DNA of 64,000 nt from Uliginosibacterium flavum (GCF_040566545.1 NZ_JBEWZI010000011.1:96256-160255), one strand, 5' to 3'; shown: positions 17,408-25,934, counted from the first letter of the stretch. The notes: generated from the letters alone by a model not told the origin. Translations and numbers: made by a program.

Positions 17408-17469
17408 GGTCGAGAAGGATGATTGTTGAATGGTTCGAATGGCCATTTCCCTCTTCAGGAGAACGTTCA

Positions 17470-18702
17470 ATGTTTGCTTCAAATTCAGCCCGCCCGGCAC
17501 CTGTCTGGCGCTTGCTAACCATCTCGGCAATAAGCCTTGGCATGATCGGATATCTTGCCGCCTGCGGTGGTGGTGGTGATAGTTCTGCGCCGGAAACCAA
17601 CGCCGCGAGCTCTTCAGGTTCCAGCGTAGTCACCTGGAAGACACTGGACGGCAAGGCTCCGTTGGTAATCGGCCATCGTGGCGCCTCGGGTACGCTGCCT
17701 GAACATACGCTGGCATCCTACAAACTCGCTATCGAGCAAGGTGCGGACTATATCGAGCCCGACCTGACACTCACCAAGGATGGTGAGATGATCGCCCGCC
17801 ATGAGCCGATGCTCGACGGCACTACCGACGTTGCCGTCAAATTTGACAGCTCTCGAAAGAGCACCAGAAATGTCGATGGCGTTTCGACGACCGCCTATTT
17901 TGCCAGCGACTTCACCCTGGCCGAAATCAAGACACTGCGTGCCCTGCAGTCGAATGCCAGCCGACCGCAAGGATCGAATGGCTTGTACGAAATTCCGACG
18001 CTGGCCGAGGTGATCGCAATGGTCAAGACAGAGGCGGCCAAGGCTGGCCGATCCGTCGGTATCTACCCGGAGATCAAGCACTCAACGTTCCACGAAGGCC
18101 TGTTCGGCGCCAAGGTGTTTGAAGACAAACTGGTGACGATGCTGCATCTAGCCTATGGCAACACAGCCAGTGCGCCAGTGTTCATCCAGTCTTTCGAGGT
18201 GTCGAACCTGCAATACCTGAACACCAAGACCGACATTCGCCTGGTGCAACTGATCGATGCCGATGACGTCAATGCCGACGGATCGATGTCGTTGGTAGCG
18301 CCGTACCGCCAGCCCTACGACTTTGTTGTAAAGAGCGATGCGCGCTTGTTCTCTGACCTGCTGACCGAGACCGGCCTCACCTTCGTCAAGACCTACGCCG
18401 ACGCGATCGGGCCTTGGAAGCCATATTTGTTGAAGACCGTGGCGGATGGTGTCGAGCGTACTGGCGACACAACAATCACCATCAACGACCGCCGAGTCGA
18501 TGGATCCACCGGGGTGATCGAACGCGCCCATGCCAAGGGTTTGTTGGTGCACACCTGGACTTTCCGCAACGATGCCAGCGGTTATGGCTTCAAGGACCCA
18601 ACGGTAGAAATGCAGGCTTACTTCAAGCTGGGCATTGACGGTGTATTCACCGACTTCCCTGCTACCGGCGTAGCCGCGCGAAAAGACATGCCTGCCAACT
18701 AA
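17470..18702 (+). CDS. glpQ: Glycerophosphodiester phosphodiesterase lipoprotein
   Basis: A 410-residue precursor. A signal peptide ends in the lipobox YLAAC with Cys32 as the lipidated residue, followed by a Gly/Ser-rich linker. The GDPD TIM barrel carries VIGHRGASGTLPEHT (the catalytic HRGA-E region, about residues 64-78), IEPDLTLTKDG and ARHEP, with further active-site elements EIKHS and HTWTFRND and a C-terminal GVFTDFP. It hydrolyses glycerophosphodiesters from phospholipid turnover to glycerol 3-phosphate and an alcohol. ATG 17470 with AGGAGA upstream was chosen. It is monocistronic and preceded by a three-unit Pho box. It is most likely anchored in the periplasm or outer membrane and supplies phosphate under limitation. 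Confidence 0.92.
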   Translation: MFASNSARPAPVWRLLTISAISLGMIGYLAACGGGGDSSAPETNAASSSGSSVVTWKTLDGKAPLVIGHRGASGTLPEHTLASYKLAIEQGADYIEPDLTLTKDGEMIARHEPMLDGTTDVAVKFDSSRKSTRNVDGVSTTAYFASDFTLAEIKTLRALQSNASRPQGSNGLYEIPTLAEVIAMVKTEAAKAGRSVGIYPEIKHSTFHEGLFGAKVFEDKLVTMLHLAYGNTASAPVFIQSFEVSNLQYLNTKTDIRLVQLIDADDVNADGSMSLVAPYRQPYDFVVKSDARLFSDLLTETGLTFVKTYADAIGPWKPYLLKTVADGVERTGDTTITINDRRVDGSTGVIERAHAKGLLVHTWTFRNDASGYGFKDPTVEMQAYFKLGIDGVFTDFPATGVAARKDMPAN

Positions 18703-18748
18703 GGACATGCGGGGTCGCGTGACTCGCGATCCCGCAGCGGTTTCACTG

Positions 18749-18770
18749 TTCCCACGCGGAGGCGTGGGAA
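18749..18770. repeat. Hairpin downstream of glpQ, terminator-like repeat
   Basis: TTCCCACGC, GGAG and GCGTGGGAA form a perfect 9-bp stem 46 bp after the glpQ stop. The sequence resembles a dispersed bacterial GTTCCCACGC repeat. There is no T-run, so termination is only possible. Confidence 0.55.
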
Positions 18771-18880
18771 TGCAGGTAGAGAAGGCGGCAGGGTATTGAA
18801 TTCAAGTATTGTCGCAATCCACAGAACTTGATCACGGCGCTGTTGCCATGATGTCCGCGTGCTGGCTGAAAGCGGTTGTT

Positions 18881-18994
18881 CGTAGGGTGCAATAACCGAA
18901 GGGCACTGCACCGGGAGCTTGCGACAAAAGAACTCGCCTACAGGTGATTGCGCCAACATCCGGTGCAATGCGCTAACGCTTATTGCACCCTACG
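18881..18994. repeat. Inverted GTAGGGTGCAATA repeat pair
   Basis: CGTAGGGTGCAATAACC (from 18881) and its imperfect reverse complement GCTTATTGCACCCTACG (ending 18994) enclose about 80 bp. This type of paired repeat is widespread in proteobacterial intergenic regions. The interval 18703-19433 holds only repeats; no gene is recognised. Confidence 0.7.
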
Positions 18995-18997
18995 TGC

Positions 18998-19297
18998 TGC
19001 GCCAGACTTCCGAAGCGCAATCGCGCCGGGCCCGGGGATGGCATTACTGGGGTTTGCCGAAGGCAGAAGGCCGACCGCACCAATGCAAAACGGGTCAGCG
19101 GGTATTTTCAGAAATGGGCCGTGAGTAGCGCCAGGGCAAGCTGCTCGTGGGTGGCGTGGCAGCACCTCGCGGCACATGGCTGAGGGATTTTTGAGGCATG
19201 CCCGAAGAGCCGCACTGCGCCTGTCAGTGCGGGCAGCCATGCTGGAGAAGTCCGCCTGATGCGGCTCTTCAGATGGGTGCTTTGAGTGTGTGTTTCG
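18998..19297. repeat. 300-bp direct repeat B, right of the glycerophosphodiesterase gene
   Basis: Direct counterpart of 16831-17130, same length and orientation, starting TGCGCCAGACTTC and ending GTGTGTTTCG. Together the two copies bracket glpQ and its Pho box. GAAGAGCC copy 4 lies inside. Confidence 0.85.
19204..19272. repeat. GAAGAGCC-family palindromic repeat, copy 4
   Basis: GAAGAGCCGCACTGCGCC on the left and TGATGCGGCTCTTCAG on the right, with an inner GAGAAGTCCG. It is embedded in direct repeat B. Confidence 0.75.
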
Positions 19298-19380
19298 AGC
19301 CGCTGAGGACGGTCGGGCTTTTGGAAAGCGGACGTTTTAATGTTTGACGTGATGGGCCGCCGTAGCGGCGAAGCCGCGAA

Positions 19381-19420
19381 GGGAACCCACAAGCGCAGCT
19401 TGTCGGTGGTCCCTCTCGAC
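19381..19420. repeat. 40-bp direct repeat, left copy
   Basis: It starts GGGAACCCACAAGCGCAGC and ends CCTCTCGAC. The same 40 bp recurs at 19761-19800 with three or four substitutions. It contains the small palindrome ACAAGC-GCA-GCTTGT. The two copies flank the small lipoprotein gene. Confidence 0.75.
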
Positions 19421-19433
19421 GCGCGACACATAG

Positions 19434-19724
19434 CTAAAGCGTGCAATACGCCGATGCAACAGATGATTGTTCAGTGGTACACACCATTTTTCCAGGAGTG
19501 GAAATTTTATCGCAGAGCATTTCTGACCACTCTTTGTGGAATTGGCATGAGTCGAGATCTTTAAATCTAGCCGAGACAAAACATGACTTTTCGCCGGGCG
19601 AACAAGTAACGTACTTGACGGGAGTTTCCCCGGAAGCATTTTTAACGCCATCAACGGTGCCGTCAACACACCCGGCGACGGCGACGGCCAACACAAGACC
19701 AAGAGCGGGTAGTGGCGGTTTCAT
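19434..19724 (-). CDS. Small cysteine-rich lipoprotein of unknown function
   Basis: A 96-residue precursor. The N-terminus LPALGLVLAVAVAGC is a clear lipoprotein signal with lipobox VAGC. The mature part has six further Cys residues (in TCSPGEKSC, DLDSC, EMLC, VCTTEQ and the C-terminal AYCTL), suggesting disulphides in the periplasm. ATG 19724 was preferred; an in-frame GTG lies at 19730. It stands alone, is flanked by 40-bp direct repeats and is A+T-richer than the core genes. The family is not recognised. Confidence 0.6.
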   Translation of the reverse strand: MKPPLPALGLVLAVAVAGCVDGTVDGVKNASGETPVKYVTCSPGEKSCFVSARFKDLDSCQFHKEWSEMLCDKISTPGKMVCTTEQSSVASAYCTL

Positions 19725-19760
19725 AAGCACTTATCGTAAAGTGACTCGTTGCGGACGGTT

Positions 19761-19800
19761 GGGAACCCACAAGCGCAGCTTGTGGGCGGTTCCTCTCGAC
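19761..19800. repeat. 40-bp direct repeat, right copy
   Basis: Second copy of the repeat at 19381-19420, same orientation. The pair brackets about 340 bp containing the small lipoprotein gene, consistent with a small duplicated or inserted unit. Confidence 0.75.
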
Positions 19801-19839
19801 GGAATTCGTTAGGCACTTTTTGGGGGCGATCACGCAAAA

Positions 19840-20658
19840 TTAGAAGCATGCGGATGGATCCTTTGAGCGTGTTGAGAAGTGCGCCATAGCAGCATCAACA
19901 AATTTTCGATGGCGAGCACTCACTTTGGTCGATACCGTGTCTGTCCCAGGAATTTTCTCGATTGTTTCAAGCTCTTTGGCGTAGTTATGAAAGATGATCT
20001 CAGTAAGCTGGAGACAAACAAAGCTGGTGAGCAATGCGACGTAGACCTCTCCTTTTCTTACGTCCTCTTTGTCTGGAGGCAGATAGCCAAAAAACTGAAA
20101 TTTAGCCTCGCCCTGCGAGACAAACATAGGTGGAGAACTGTTGATCGGTGATGTATGAACATACATTTCAGATAAGAAGCCATACATCTTCCCAACAGGT
20201 TCGATCTCTTTCTTCAGGTTTGAAATGCTATCAGTCGAAGAAAATTTCTTTCCGGCTTGCCATACTGCAAATCGTTTAGGGTTGTTAACAATATCCCAAG
20301 CAGTTGCAAACCCTTCGAGTGCACTCCTGAAGAGAATCTGGGGCTCCCAAAAATATCCCGTAAGGGCAAGCTCAAAGCCTGCCATGAGTGTATTGGCTCC
20401 TTTGGTCATAAGACCAAAGGCGACATGCTTTGGATCAGCATCAATCTCAGGATGTACGGAGTGATAGATCTGCAGTGTTTCAACGATCTTGCTAACAATG
20501 GTTGAGAACTCATGCACTTCAGCCGAGAAATGGATTGCGGCTCGCCCTTTGCTGTCTGTCGAGAGTGTATGCAAATAGTTTTGGACAGAAGCGAACATGT
20601 TTTGAGAATGAACTCGAATGTCTAACGAGGATGTAGAAAAATCTACAGAAGTCCGCAT
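19840..20658 (-). CDS. Hypothetical helical protein in a low-G+C islet
   Basis: A 272-residue protein, predicted mostly alpha-helical and without a signal peptide. A central hydrophobic region (GANTLMAGFELALTGYFWEP, then LFRSALEGFATAWDIVNNP) and a later YVHTSP segment resemble, loosely, helical proteins of the DUF5677/HEPN-like kind, but I cannot assign a family with confidence. Codon use and base composition are clearly more A+T-rich than neighbouring genes, pointing to horizontal acquisition. It stands alone between the small lipoprotein gene and an IS remnant. Confidence 0.65.
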   Translation of the reverse strand: MRTSVDFSTSSLDIRVHSQNMFASVQNYLHTLSTDSKGRAAIHFSAEVHEFSTIVSKIVETLQIYHSVHPEIDADPKHVAFGLMTKGANTLMAGFELALTGYFWEPQILFRSALEGFATAWDIVNNPKRFAVWQAGKKFSSTDSISNLKKEIEPVGKMYGFLSEMYVHTSPINSSPPMFVSQGEAKFQFFGYLPPDKEDVRKGEVYVALLTSFVCLQLTEIIFHNYAKELETIEKIPGTDTVSTKVSARHRKFVDAAMAHFSTRSKDPSACF

Positions 20659-20719
20659 TCTGCGGTGAACGATTTGTCATCGCAAGACTTCAACACACAT
20701 TGACTCTGGAGACTTTCGG

Positions 20720-20881
20720 ATGGCGCGCTACAAACACATCGACACAAGCCCGCGTTTTCTGGCGGTTGATCTTCACAAGCAGTTGCTGCTTGGAGTAGCG
20801 GGATCTTTATTTAAAGCATTTCGCGCCAGAATCACCCCATCCGGCGCAATTCGCTTCGCTCATTGTTCCCTGCGGCGCCCT
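20720..20881 (+). pseudogene. Truncated IS1182-type transposase remnant
   Basis: The ATG at 20720 starts MARYKHIDTSPRFLAVDL, the very conserved N-terminus of IS1182-family transposases, whose full length is about 450-500 residues. After about 25-27 residues similarity ends and the frame runs through unrelated sequence to a stop near 20881, so the gene is a 5' fragment. It marks past IS activity beside the low-G+C islet. No terminal inverted repeats were recognised. The stretch from there to phnF (20882-21018) shows nothing clear. Confidence 0.7.
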
Positions 20882-21018
20882 TGAATGCCCGCTTTCGGCA
20901 TACGGCTCGAACGTCCATTCATGACTGATTGCTGATAGCCATCTCACCCAGCACGTTGGCATGATAACAGTACCACCACGCCTCCCGGCACCTGCAAGCG
21001 CACTTTGCGGGGCCGGAT

Positions 21019-21747
21019 TTATTGCCCCGGATCAAACACCAGCTGCACCCAGTCGCCGGAAAAACTGGCTTCTGAATATTGCAGCGGCGCGCCTGCGGCA
21101 TCCAGATTGATGGACTCGACCTGCAACACCGGCCGGGTGCGCGGCTGGGAGAGCAGGCGGGCGGTTTCGTTGTCCGGCAGGCGGGCGGTGACTTTGGTTG
21201 CGCCGCGCGTGTAGTCATCCACGCCGAATTCGGCCAGCGCCCGGGTGATGGAGCCCAGCTCGCGCACCCGTTCGCCAATGCCGGCAAAACGGGCCGCCGG
21301 GAAATGACTGGTGGAAATATTGATCGGCCGGCCTTCGGCACGACCCACGGTCACGATCTGTACCACCTTGGCGCCGCGCCGCAGCCCCAGGGCCTTGGCG
21401 ACTTCCGGGGTGGCGGGCAGTTCGGCGGCGCGCAGCAATTCCATGCTGGAAGCCAGGCCGACGTTTTCCAGATTCTGCGAAAAGCGTGTGCGCTTGCCGA
21501 TGGTGTAGTCGATGGCGTAATCCTGCACGAAGGTGCCGCGCCCTTGCTCCACGCGGATCAGGCCGCCGCGCTCCAGCACGCCGAGCGCTCGGCGCACGGT
21601 GTGGCGATTTACGCCGAATCGCTCGGCCAGCTCGCTTTCATTGGGCAGGCGCTCGCCCGCGGCGAACACCTGCTGGCGGATGTCTTCGGTCAATGCGCTT
21701 TCAATCTGGCGCCACACGGCGACGCCACTTCCTCGTTCCAGACTCAT
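21019..21747 (-). CDS. phnF: GntR/HutC-family regulator of phosphonate genes
   Basis: A 242-residue protein. The N-terminal winged helix (about residues 10-75, RLPNESELAERFGVNRHTVR and GLIRVEQGRGTFVQD) is a classic GntR domain. Residues 95-240 form a UTRA/chorismate-lyase-like effector domain (PINISTSHFPA, LQVESINLDAAGAPLQYSE). PhnF represses C-P lyase operons and is relieved by a small ligand or by phosphate starvation in studied cases. It is transcribed divergently from phnG with a 141-bp shared control region containing a candidate operator. Confidence 0.92.
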   Translation of the reverse strand: MSLERGSGVAVWRQIESALTEDIRQQVFAAGERLPNESELAERFGVNRHTVRRALGVLERGGLIRVEQGRGTFVQDYAIDYTIGKRTRFSQNLENVGLASSMELLRAAELPATPEVAKALGLRRGAKVVQIVTVGRAEGRPINISTSHFPAARFAGIGERVRELGSITRALAEFGVDDYTRGATKVTARLPDNETARLLSQPRTRPVLQVESINLDAAGAPLQYSEASFSGDWVQLVFDPGQ

Positions 21748-21854
21748 CTTGGCTCCCAGTTGTGCGACAAGAATAGCCGGGCTTCACGAAACTTTCATGT
21801 ACACCGGGAATAATCGACAACAACGCAAAAAAGAACCCGATCAACCACGCCAAG

Positions 21855-21870
21855 TTGTCTATACGTTTAC
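21855..21870. promoter_or_regulatory. Candidate PhnF operator in the phnF-phnG region
   Basis: TTGTCTATACGTTTAC contains the core GTCTATAC, which matches the published mycobacterial PhnF site TGGTCTATACCA in one half and the site upstream of phnM2 (GTCTACAC). It lies about 20 bp upstream of phnG, where a bound repressor would block the phnG promoter. The right half-site is imperfect. Confidence 0.5.
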
Positions 21871-21888
21871 ACCAATATGGATACCTGC

Positions 21889-22335
21889 ATGACTGACTAC
21901 ACCGACCGCCGCAGTGCGCTGGGCCTGCTGGCACGCAGCCCGGCTGGCTTGCTGGCCGAGCGCTTTGCGGCGCTGAACGAGACGCCTGCCTTCACCTGGC
22001 TGCGTCGCCCTGAAACCGGCATGGTCATGTTGCGTGCGCGCATCGGCGGCGATGGCGCGCAATTCAATCTGGGTGAAGCAACCCTGACTCGCTGCACGCT
22101 GCGCCTGGCCGATGGCACGGTAGGCGTAGGCACGGTGCGCGGGCGCAGCGCGCGGCAGGCCGAGATGATCGCGCTGTGTGATGCGCTGTTGCAACAACCG
22201 GAATCCGCTGCACGTGTGCACGCCGAGGTGATCACGGCACTCGCCACCGCCGAGCAGGCGCGCCAGCAGCAGCGCGCGACCGAAGTCGCCGCGAGCCGGG
22301 TCGATTTCTTTACCCTTGTGCGCGGAGAAGACTGA
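21889..22335 (+). CDS. phnG: C-P lyase complex subunit PhnG
   Basis: A 148-residue protein. The pattern RRPETGMVMLRARIGGDGAQ, NLGEATLTRC and the C-terminal ASRVDFFTLVRGED follow E. coli PhnG closely. PhnG, H, I and J form the C-P lyase core; PhnG-H-L together with PhnI couple ATP and phosphonate into ribose 1-phosphonate 5-triphosphate. ATG 21889 gives a typical PhnG N-terminus; an in-frame ATG at 21877 is an alternative. It is the first gene of the phnG-M operon. Its stop shares bases with the phnH start (TGATG). Confidence 0.95.
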   Translation: MTDYTDRRSALGLLARSPAGLLAERFAALNETPAFTWLRRPETGMVMLRARIGGDGAQFNLGEATLTRCTLRLADGTVGVGTVRGRSARQAEMIALCDALLQQPESAARVHAEVITALATAEQARQQQRATEVAASRVDFFTLVRGED

Positions 22336-22961
22336 TGAATCAGGCCGTAGAACTCGATCTCGCCCACCTGCAGCCCGGCTTTGCCGACCCCGTGCATGAC
22401 GCACAGGCCTGCTTCCGCGCGGTGCTTGAAACGCTCGCCCGCCCCGGCCGCATCTGCCCGCTGGAAGCCCATCTGACATTGCCCGCCCCGCCGCCCGGTG
22501 TGGGCGCGGCGCAATCGGCTGTCTTGCTGGCGCTGGCCGACAAGGACACGCCGGTATGGTTGTCGCCCGCCCTGCGCGATGCGGCTGCCGGCCATTACCT
22601 GCGCTTTCACTGCGGCTGCCCGCTCACGACGGATCTGGCCGAGGCGCATTTCGTGCTGCTCGGCGCGCTGGTTGAATTGCCGCCGCTGGATGCGCTGCGT
22701 TTGGGCGAACCCGCGTTTCCGGATCGTTCCGCGACCCTGCTGATCGAAGTGGCGGAACTGAACGCAACTGGCCCGCTGAGCCTGCGCGGCCCAGGCATCG
22801 AACACAGCCAGGCACTTGGCGTCGGCGGCTGGAGCGCGGCCGCCAGCGCCTTCGTGCGCGAGAACCGGGCGCGTTTCCCCCTTGGCGTGGACATGCTTCT
22901 GTGCTGCGACACACGCATTGCCGGCCTGCCACGCACCACCCAAATCAAGGAAGAGGGCTGA
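22335..22961 (+). CDS. phnH: C-P lyase complex subunit PhnH
   Basis: A 208-residue protein. It opens with the conserved GFADPVHDAQACFRAVLETLARPG, and contains TLLIEVAEL, LRGPGIE and a C-terminal PLGVDMLLCC; all are family hallmarks of PhnH, a PLP-transferase-like fold without cofactor that is part of the C-P lyase core. The length is normal. It overlaps phnG by 1 bp and ends 1 bp before phnI. Confidence 0.95.
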   Translation: MNQAVELDLAHLQPGFADPVHDAQACFRAVLETLARPGRICPLEAHLTLPAPPPGVGAAQSAVLLALADKDTPVWLSPALRDAAAGHYLRFHCGCPLTTDLAEAHFVLLGALVELPPLDALRLGEPAFPDRSATLLIEVAELNATGPLSLRGPGIEHSQALGVGGWSAAASAFVRENRARFPLGVDMLLCCDTRIAGLPRTTQIKEEG

Positions 22962-22962
22962 T

Positions 22963-24087
22963 ATGTATGTAGCCGTCAAAGGTGGCGAACGCGCCATCAC
23001 GCAATCCCACGAACTGCTGGCCCAAGCCCGGCGGGGCGACACCCGCGTGCCTGAACTCTCCATCGCCCAGATCCGCAGCCAGATGCGCCTGGCCGTGGCG
23101 CGGGTAATGGGCGAAGGCTCGCTGTATGACGAAGAGCTGGCCGCGCTGGCGATCAAGCAAGCGGCGGGCGATCTGATCGAGGCCATTTTTCTGTTGCGCG
23201 CCTATCGCACCACGCTGCCGCGCCTGGCCGACAGCCTGCCGCTGGACACTGCCCGCATGCGCATCGAACGCCGCATCTCGGCAGCCTTCAAGGATCTGCC
23301 CGGCGGCCAGGTGCTCGGCCCGACCTACGATTACACCCAGCGCCTGCTCGATTTCAGCCTGCTCGATGAGAGCACGCCGGCCAGCCCGGCCACGGTGGCC
23401 GATGCGGCACCGATCTGCGCGCCGCGCGTGAGCGATATTCTCGGCCAGCAAGGCTTGCTGGAGCAAAGCCGGCAAACGGGTGACGAGGCTGCGCCTTTCG
23501 ACCTGACCCGCGAGCCGCTGCTCTTCCCGACAGACCGCGCGACGCGTCTGCAGAATCTGGCGCGTGGTGACGAAGGCTTCCTGCTGGCGATGGGTTATTC
23601 CACCCAGCGCGGCTACTCGAACACCCATCCCTTCGCTGGCGAAATCCGCTTCGGCGCGGTGCCGGTGGAAGTCTTCGTTGATGAACTGGGCTTTGCGGTG
23701 GAGATCGGCGAAGTGGAGCTGACCGAGTGCCAGTTGATCAATGATTTCGAAGGCAGTGCCACGCAGGCGCCGCACTTCACGCGTGGCTACGGGCTGGCTT
23801 TCGGCCATGCGGAACGCAAGGCGATGGCCATGTCGCTGTGCGACCGCGCGCTGCGCGCTGGCGAGCTGGGCGAAGACACCGAGCAGCCGGCTAACAACGA
23901 AGAGTTCGTGCTGAGCCACAGTGACAACGTGGAAGCCTCCGGTTTCGTGCAGCACTTGAAGCTGCCGCATTACGTGGATTTCCAGACCAACCTCGAATTG
24001 CTGCGCCGCCTGCGCGCGGAATGGGAGGCGGAGCGCGCGCTGCGTGTAGCTCGCGAATCGGTCAAACCCAAGGAGCTTGCCGAATGA
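22963..24087 (+). CDS. phnI: C-P lyase core nucleosidase subunit PhnI
   Basis: A 374-residue protein beginning MYVAVKGGERAITQSHELL, as in other PhnI. Recognisable segments include FDLTREPLLFPTDRATRLQ, LAMGYSTQRGYSNTHPFAGE and HVDFQ-like YVDFQTNLELLRRLRAEW. PhnI displaces adenine from MgATP with phosphonate, aided by PhnG, H and L. ATG 22963 was chosen; the upstream open frame lies inside phnH. It overlaps phnJ by 4 bp (ATGA). Confidence 0.95.
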   Translation: MYVAVKGGERAITQSHELLAQARRGDTRVPELSIAQIRSQMRLAVARVMGEGSLYDEELAALAIKQAAGDLIEAIFLLRAYRTTLPRLADSLPLDTARMRIERRISAAFKDLPGGQVLGPTYDYTQRLLDFSLLDESTPASPATVADAAPICAPRVSDILGQQGLLEQSRQTGDEAAPFDLTREPLLFPTDRATRLQNLARGDEGFLLAMGYSTQRGYSNTHPFAGEIRFGAVPVEVFVDELGFAVEIGEVELTECQLINDFEGSATQAPHFTRGYGLAFGHAERKAMAMSLCDRALRAGELGEDTEQPANNEEFVLSHSDNVEASGFVQHLKLPHYVDFQTNLELLRRLRAEWEAERALRVARESVKPKELAE

Positions 24088-24950
24088 ACGCACCCATGCA
24101 AACCGGCTACAACTTTGCCTATCTCGACGAACAGACCAAACGCATGATCCGCCGCGCGCTGCTGAAGGCGGTGGCGATCCCCGGCTATCAGGTGCCGTTT
24201 GGCAGCCGTGAAATGCCCTTGCCTTACGGCTGGGGTACTGGCGGCATCCAGGTGACGGCCTCGGTCATCGGATCCAAGGATGTGCTGAAGGTGATCGACC
24301 AGGGTGCGGACGACACCACCAACGCGGTCAATATCCGCAGCTTCTTTCGCAAGGTGACCGGTGTCGCCACCACGGAGAAAACGCGCGAGGCGACGATGAT
24401 TCAGACCCGCCACCGCATCCCGGAAACGCCGCTCGCCGAGGGCCAGACGCTGGTCTTCCAGGTGCCGATTCCGGAGCCGCTGCGCTGGCTGGAGCCGCGC
24501 GAGACCGAGACGCGCACGATGCACGCGCTGTCGGAATACGGCGTGATGCATGTGAAGCTGTACGAGGACATCGTGCGTCACGGCCGCATCGCCACGACCT
24601 ACGACTATCCGGTGATCGTGAACAGCCATTACCTGATGCGCCCCTCGCCGATTCCGAAATTCGATAACCCGAAAATGCACCGCAACCCGGCCCTGATGCT
24701 CTTCGGCGCAGGCCGCGAAAAGCGCGTGTATGCGGTGCCGCCTTACACCGATGTGCGCTCGCTGGATTTTGACGACCACCCCTTCAGCATCGAACGCTGG
24801 GAAGCGCCTTGTGCGCTGTGCGCGGCCACGGATGCGTATCTGGACGAAGTCATTCTCGACGATGCCGGCGGCCACATGTTCGTGTGCTCCGACACCGAAT
24901 ACTGCGCAGACCGTCAGGCGGCAGGACATAAAGGAGAGATGGCAGCATGA
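24084..24950 (+). CDS. phnJ: Radical SAM C-P bond-cleaving lyase PhnJ
   Basis: A 288-residue protein. PhnJ cleaves the C-P bond of 5-phosphoribosyl 1-phosphonate with a [4Fe-4S] cluster and SAM, yielding the alkane and the 1,2-cyclic phosphate. The key cysteines are present at 243, 246, 268 and 274 (CALC, then VCSDTEYC), equivalent to E. coli 241, 244, 266 and the catalytic Cys 272. GYQVPFGSREMPLPYGWGTG is the conserved N-terminal region. All known essential residues are intact, so the C-P lyase should be functional. It overlaps both phnI and phnK by 4 bp. Confidence 0.96.
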   Translation: MNAPMQTGYNFAYLDEQTKRMIRRALLKAVAIPGYQVPFGSREMPLPYGWGTGGIQVTASVIGSKDVLKVIDQGADDTTNAVNIRSFFRKVTGVATTEKTREATMIQTRHRIPETPLAEGQTLVFQVPIPEPLRWLEPRETETRTMHALSEYGVMHVKLYEDIVRHGRIATTYDYPVIVNSHYLMRPSPIPKFDNPKMHRNPALMLFGAGREKRVYAVPPYTDVRSLDFDDHPFSIERWEAPCALCAATDAYLDEVILDDAGGHMFVCSDTEYCADRQAAGHKGEMAA

Positions 24951-25726
24951 GACCCACGAGTCCGCTTCTGCAGGTGCGCGATCTGGCAAAGCTCTACGGC
25001 AATCGCATCGGCTGCGAACAGGTCAGTTTTGATCTCTATCCCGGCGAGGTGCTGTGCATCGCCGGCGAATCCGGCTCGGGAAAATCGACCCTGCTCAACA
25101 CTTTGGCATTCCAGTTGCAGCCGGACGCCGGCAGTGTGCTTTACGACATCCACGGCCAAGGCATGACTGATCTGGCGAGCCTGCCGGATGCGCGTCTGCG
25201 CGAGCTGTGGCGCACGGACTGGGGCTTTGTGCGGCAGAACCCGCGCGATGGTCTGCGCATGCGCGTGTCAGCGGGCGCCAACATTGGCGAACGCCTGATG
25301 GCCGTCGGCAGTCGCCATTACGGCAGCATCCGCGAGGTGGCGCTGGACTGGCTGCGCCGGGTGGAGATTGATGAGACGCGTCTGGACGACGCGCCAACGT
25401 CTTTCTCCGGCGGCATGCAGCAACGCCTGCAGATCGCCCGCAATCTGGTCACCGAGCCACGTCTGGTATTCATGGACGAGCCCACCGCCGGGCTGGACGT
25501 GTCGGTGCAGGCCCGCTTTCTCGACCTGCTGCGCCGGCTCGCAGCCGAACTGCACATCGCGGTGATTCTGGTCACCCACGATCTGGCCGTGGCCCGTCTG
25601 CTGGCCCACCGCCTGATCGTGATGCGCCACGGCCGCATCGTGGAAACCGGCCTCACCGATCAACTGCTGGACGACCCGCAGCACCCTTACACGCAGTTGT
25701 TGGTGTCGTCGGTGTTGGCGGCGTGA
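24947..25726 (+). CDS. phnK: C-P lyase ABC-type ATPase PhnK
   Basis: A 259-residue ABC ATPase with Walker A GESGSGKST, Q-loop VRQNPRDGLRMRVSAGANIG (a PhnK-specific region), signature FSGGMQQRLQIARNL, Walker B LVFMDEPTAGLD and switch His in VTHDLAVARLL. PhnK docks on the PhnJ side of the C-P lyase core and is not a transporter subunit. It overlaps phnJ by 4 bp. A 208-bp repeat-containing gap separates it from phnL. Confidence 0.94.
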   Translation: MRPTSPLLQVRDLAKLYGNRIGCEQVSFDLYPGEVLCIAGESGSGKSTLLNTLAFQLQPDAGSVLYDIHGQGMTDLASLPDARLRELWRTDWGFVRQNPRDGLRMRVSAGANIGERLMAVGSRHYGSIREVALDWLRRVEIDETRLDDAPTSFSGGMQQRLQIARNLVTEPRLVFMDEPTAGLDVSVQARFLDLLRRLAAELHIAVILVTHDLAVARLLAHRLIVMRHGRIVETGLTDQLLDDPQHPYTQLLVSSVLAA

Positions 25727-25796
25727 GCTTTAACACAACATTCGGCGCAATACGCTGCGCTCATTGACGCTTTACGAAGATGGCAAAACGTTGGCC

Positions 25797-25891
25797 GTTC
25801 GTGCTGAGCGTAAGGAGCGAAGCGAGTGAAGTCGAAGCATGAATGGCGGGGGCCAACCCTTCGACTTCGCTGCGCTACGCTCAGGGCGAAC
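25797..25891. repeat. Imperfect inverted repeat between phnK and phnL
   Basis: GTTCGTGCTGAGCGTA (from about 25797) faces TACGCTCAGGGCGAAC (ending 25891), with inner AAGTCGAAG and CTTCGACTT arms. It is preceded by CGGCGCAATACGCTGCGCTC, which recurs in similar form near 20838. It interrupts an otherwise tightly overlapping operon and probably forms a long hairpin in the mRNA. Confidence 0.7.
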
Positions 25892-25934
25892 GGTGGTCCG
25901 GGCTTTACTTGATATTGGCATTACGGAGAATCCC

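Noticed and set aside
19808..19814. GTTAGGC resembling an integron attC core site near the lipoprotein gene
   Set aside because: No matching inverse core (RYYYAAC) or attC-like palindromic structure was found within about 150 bp, and no integrase is present.
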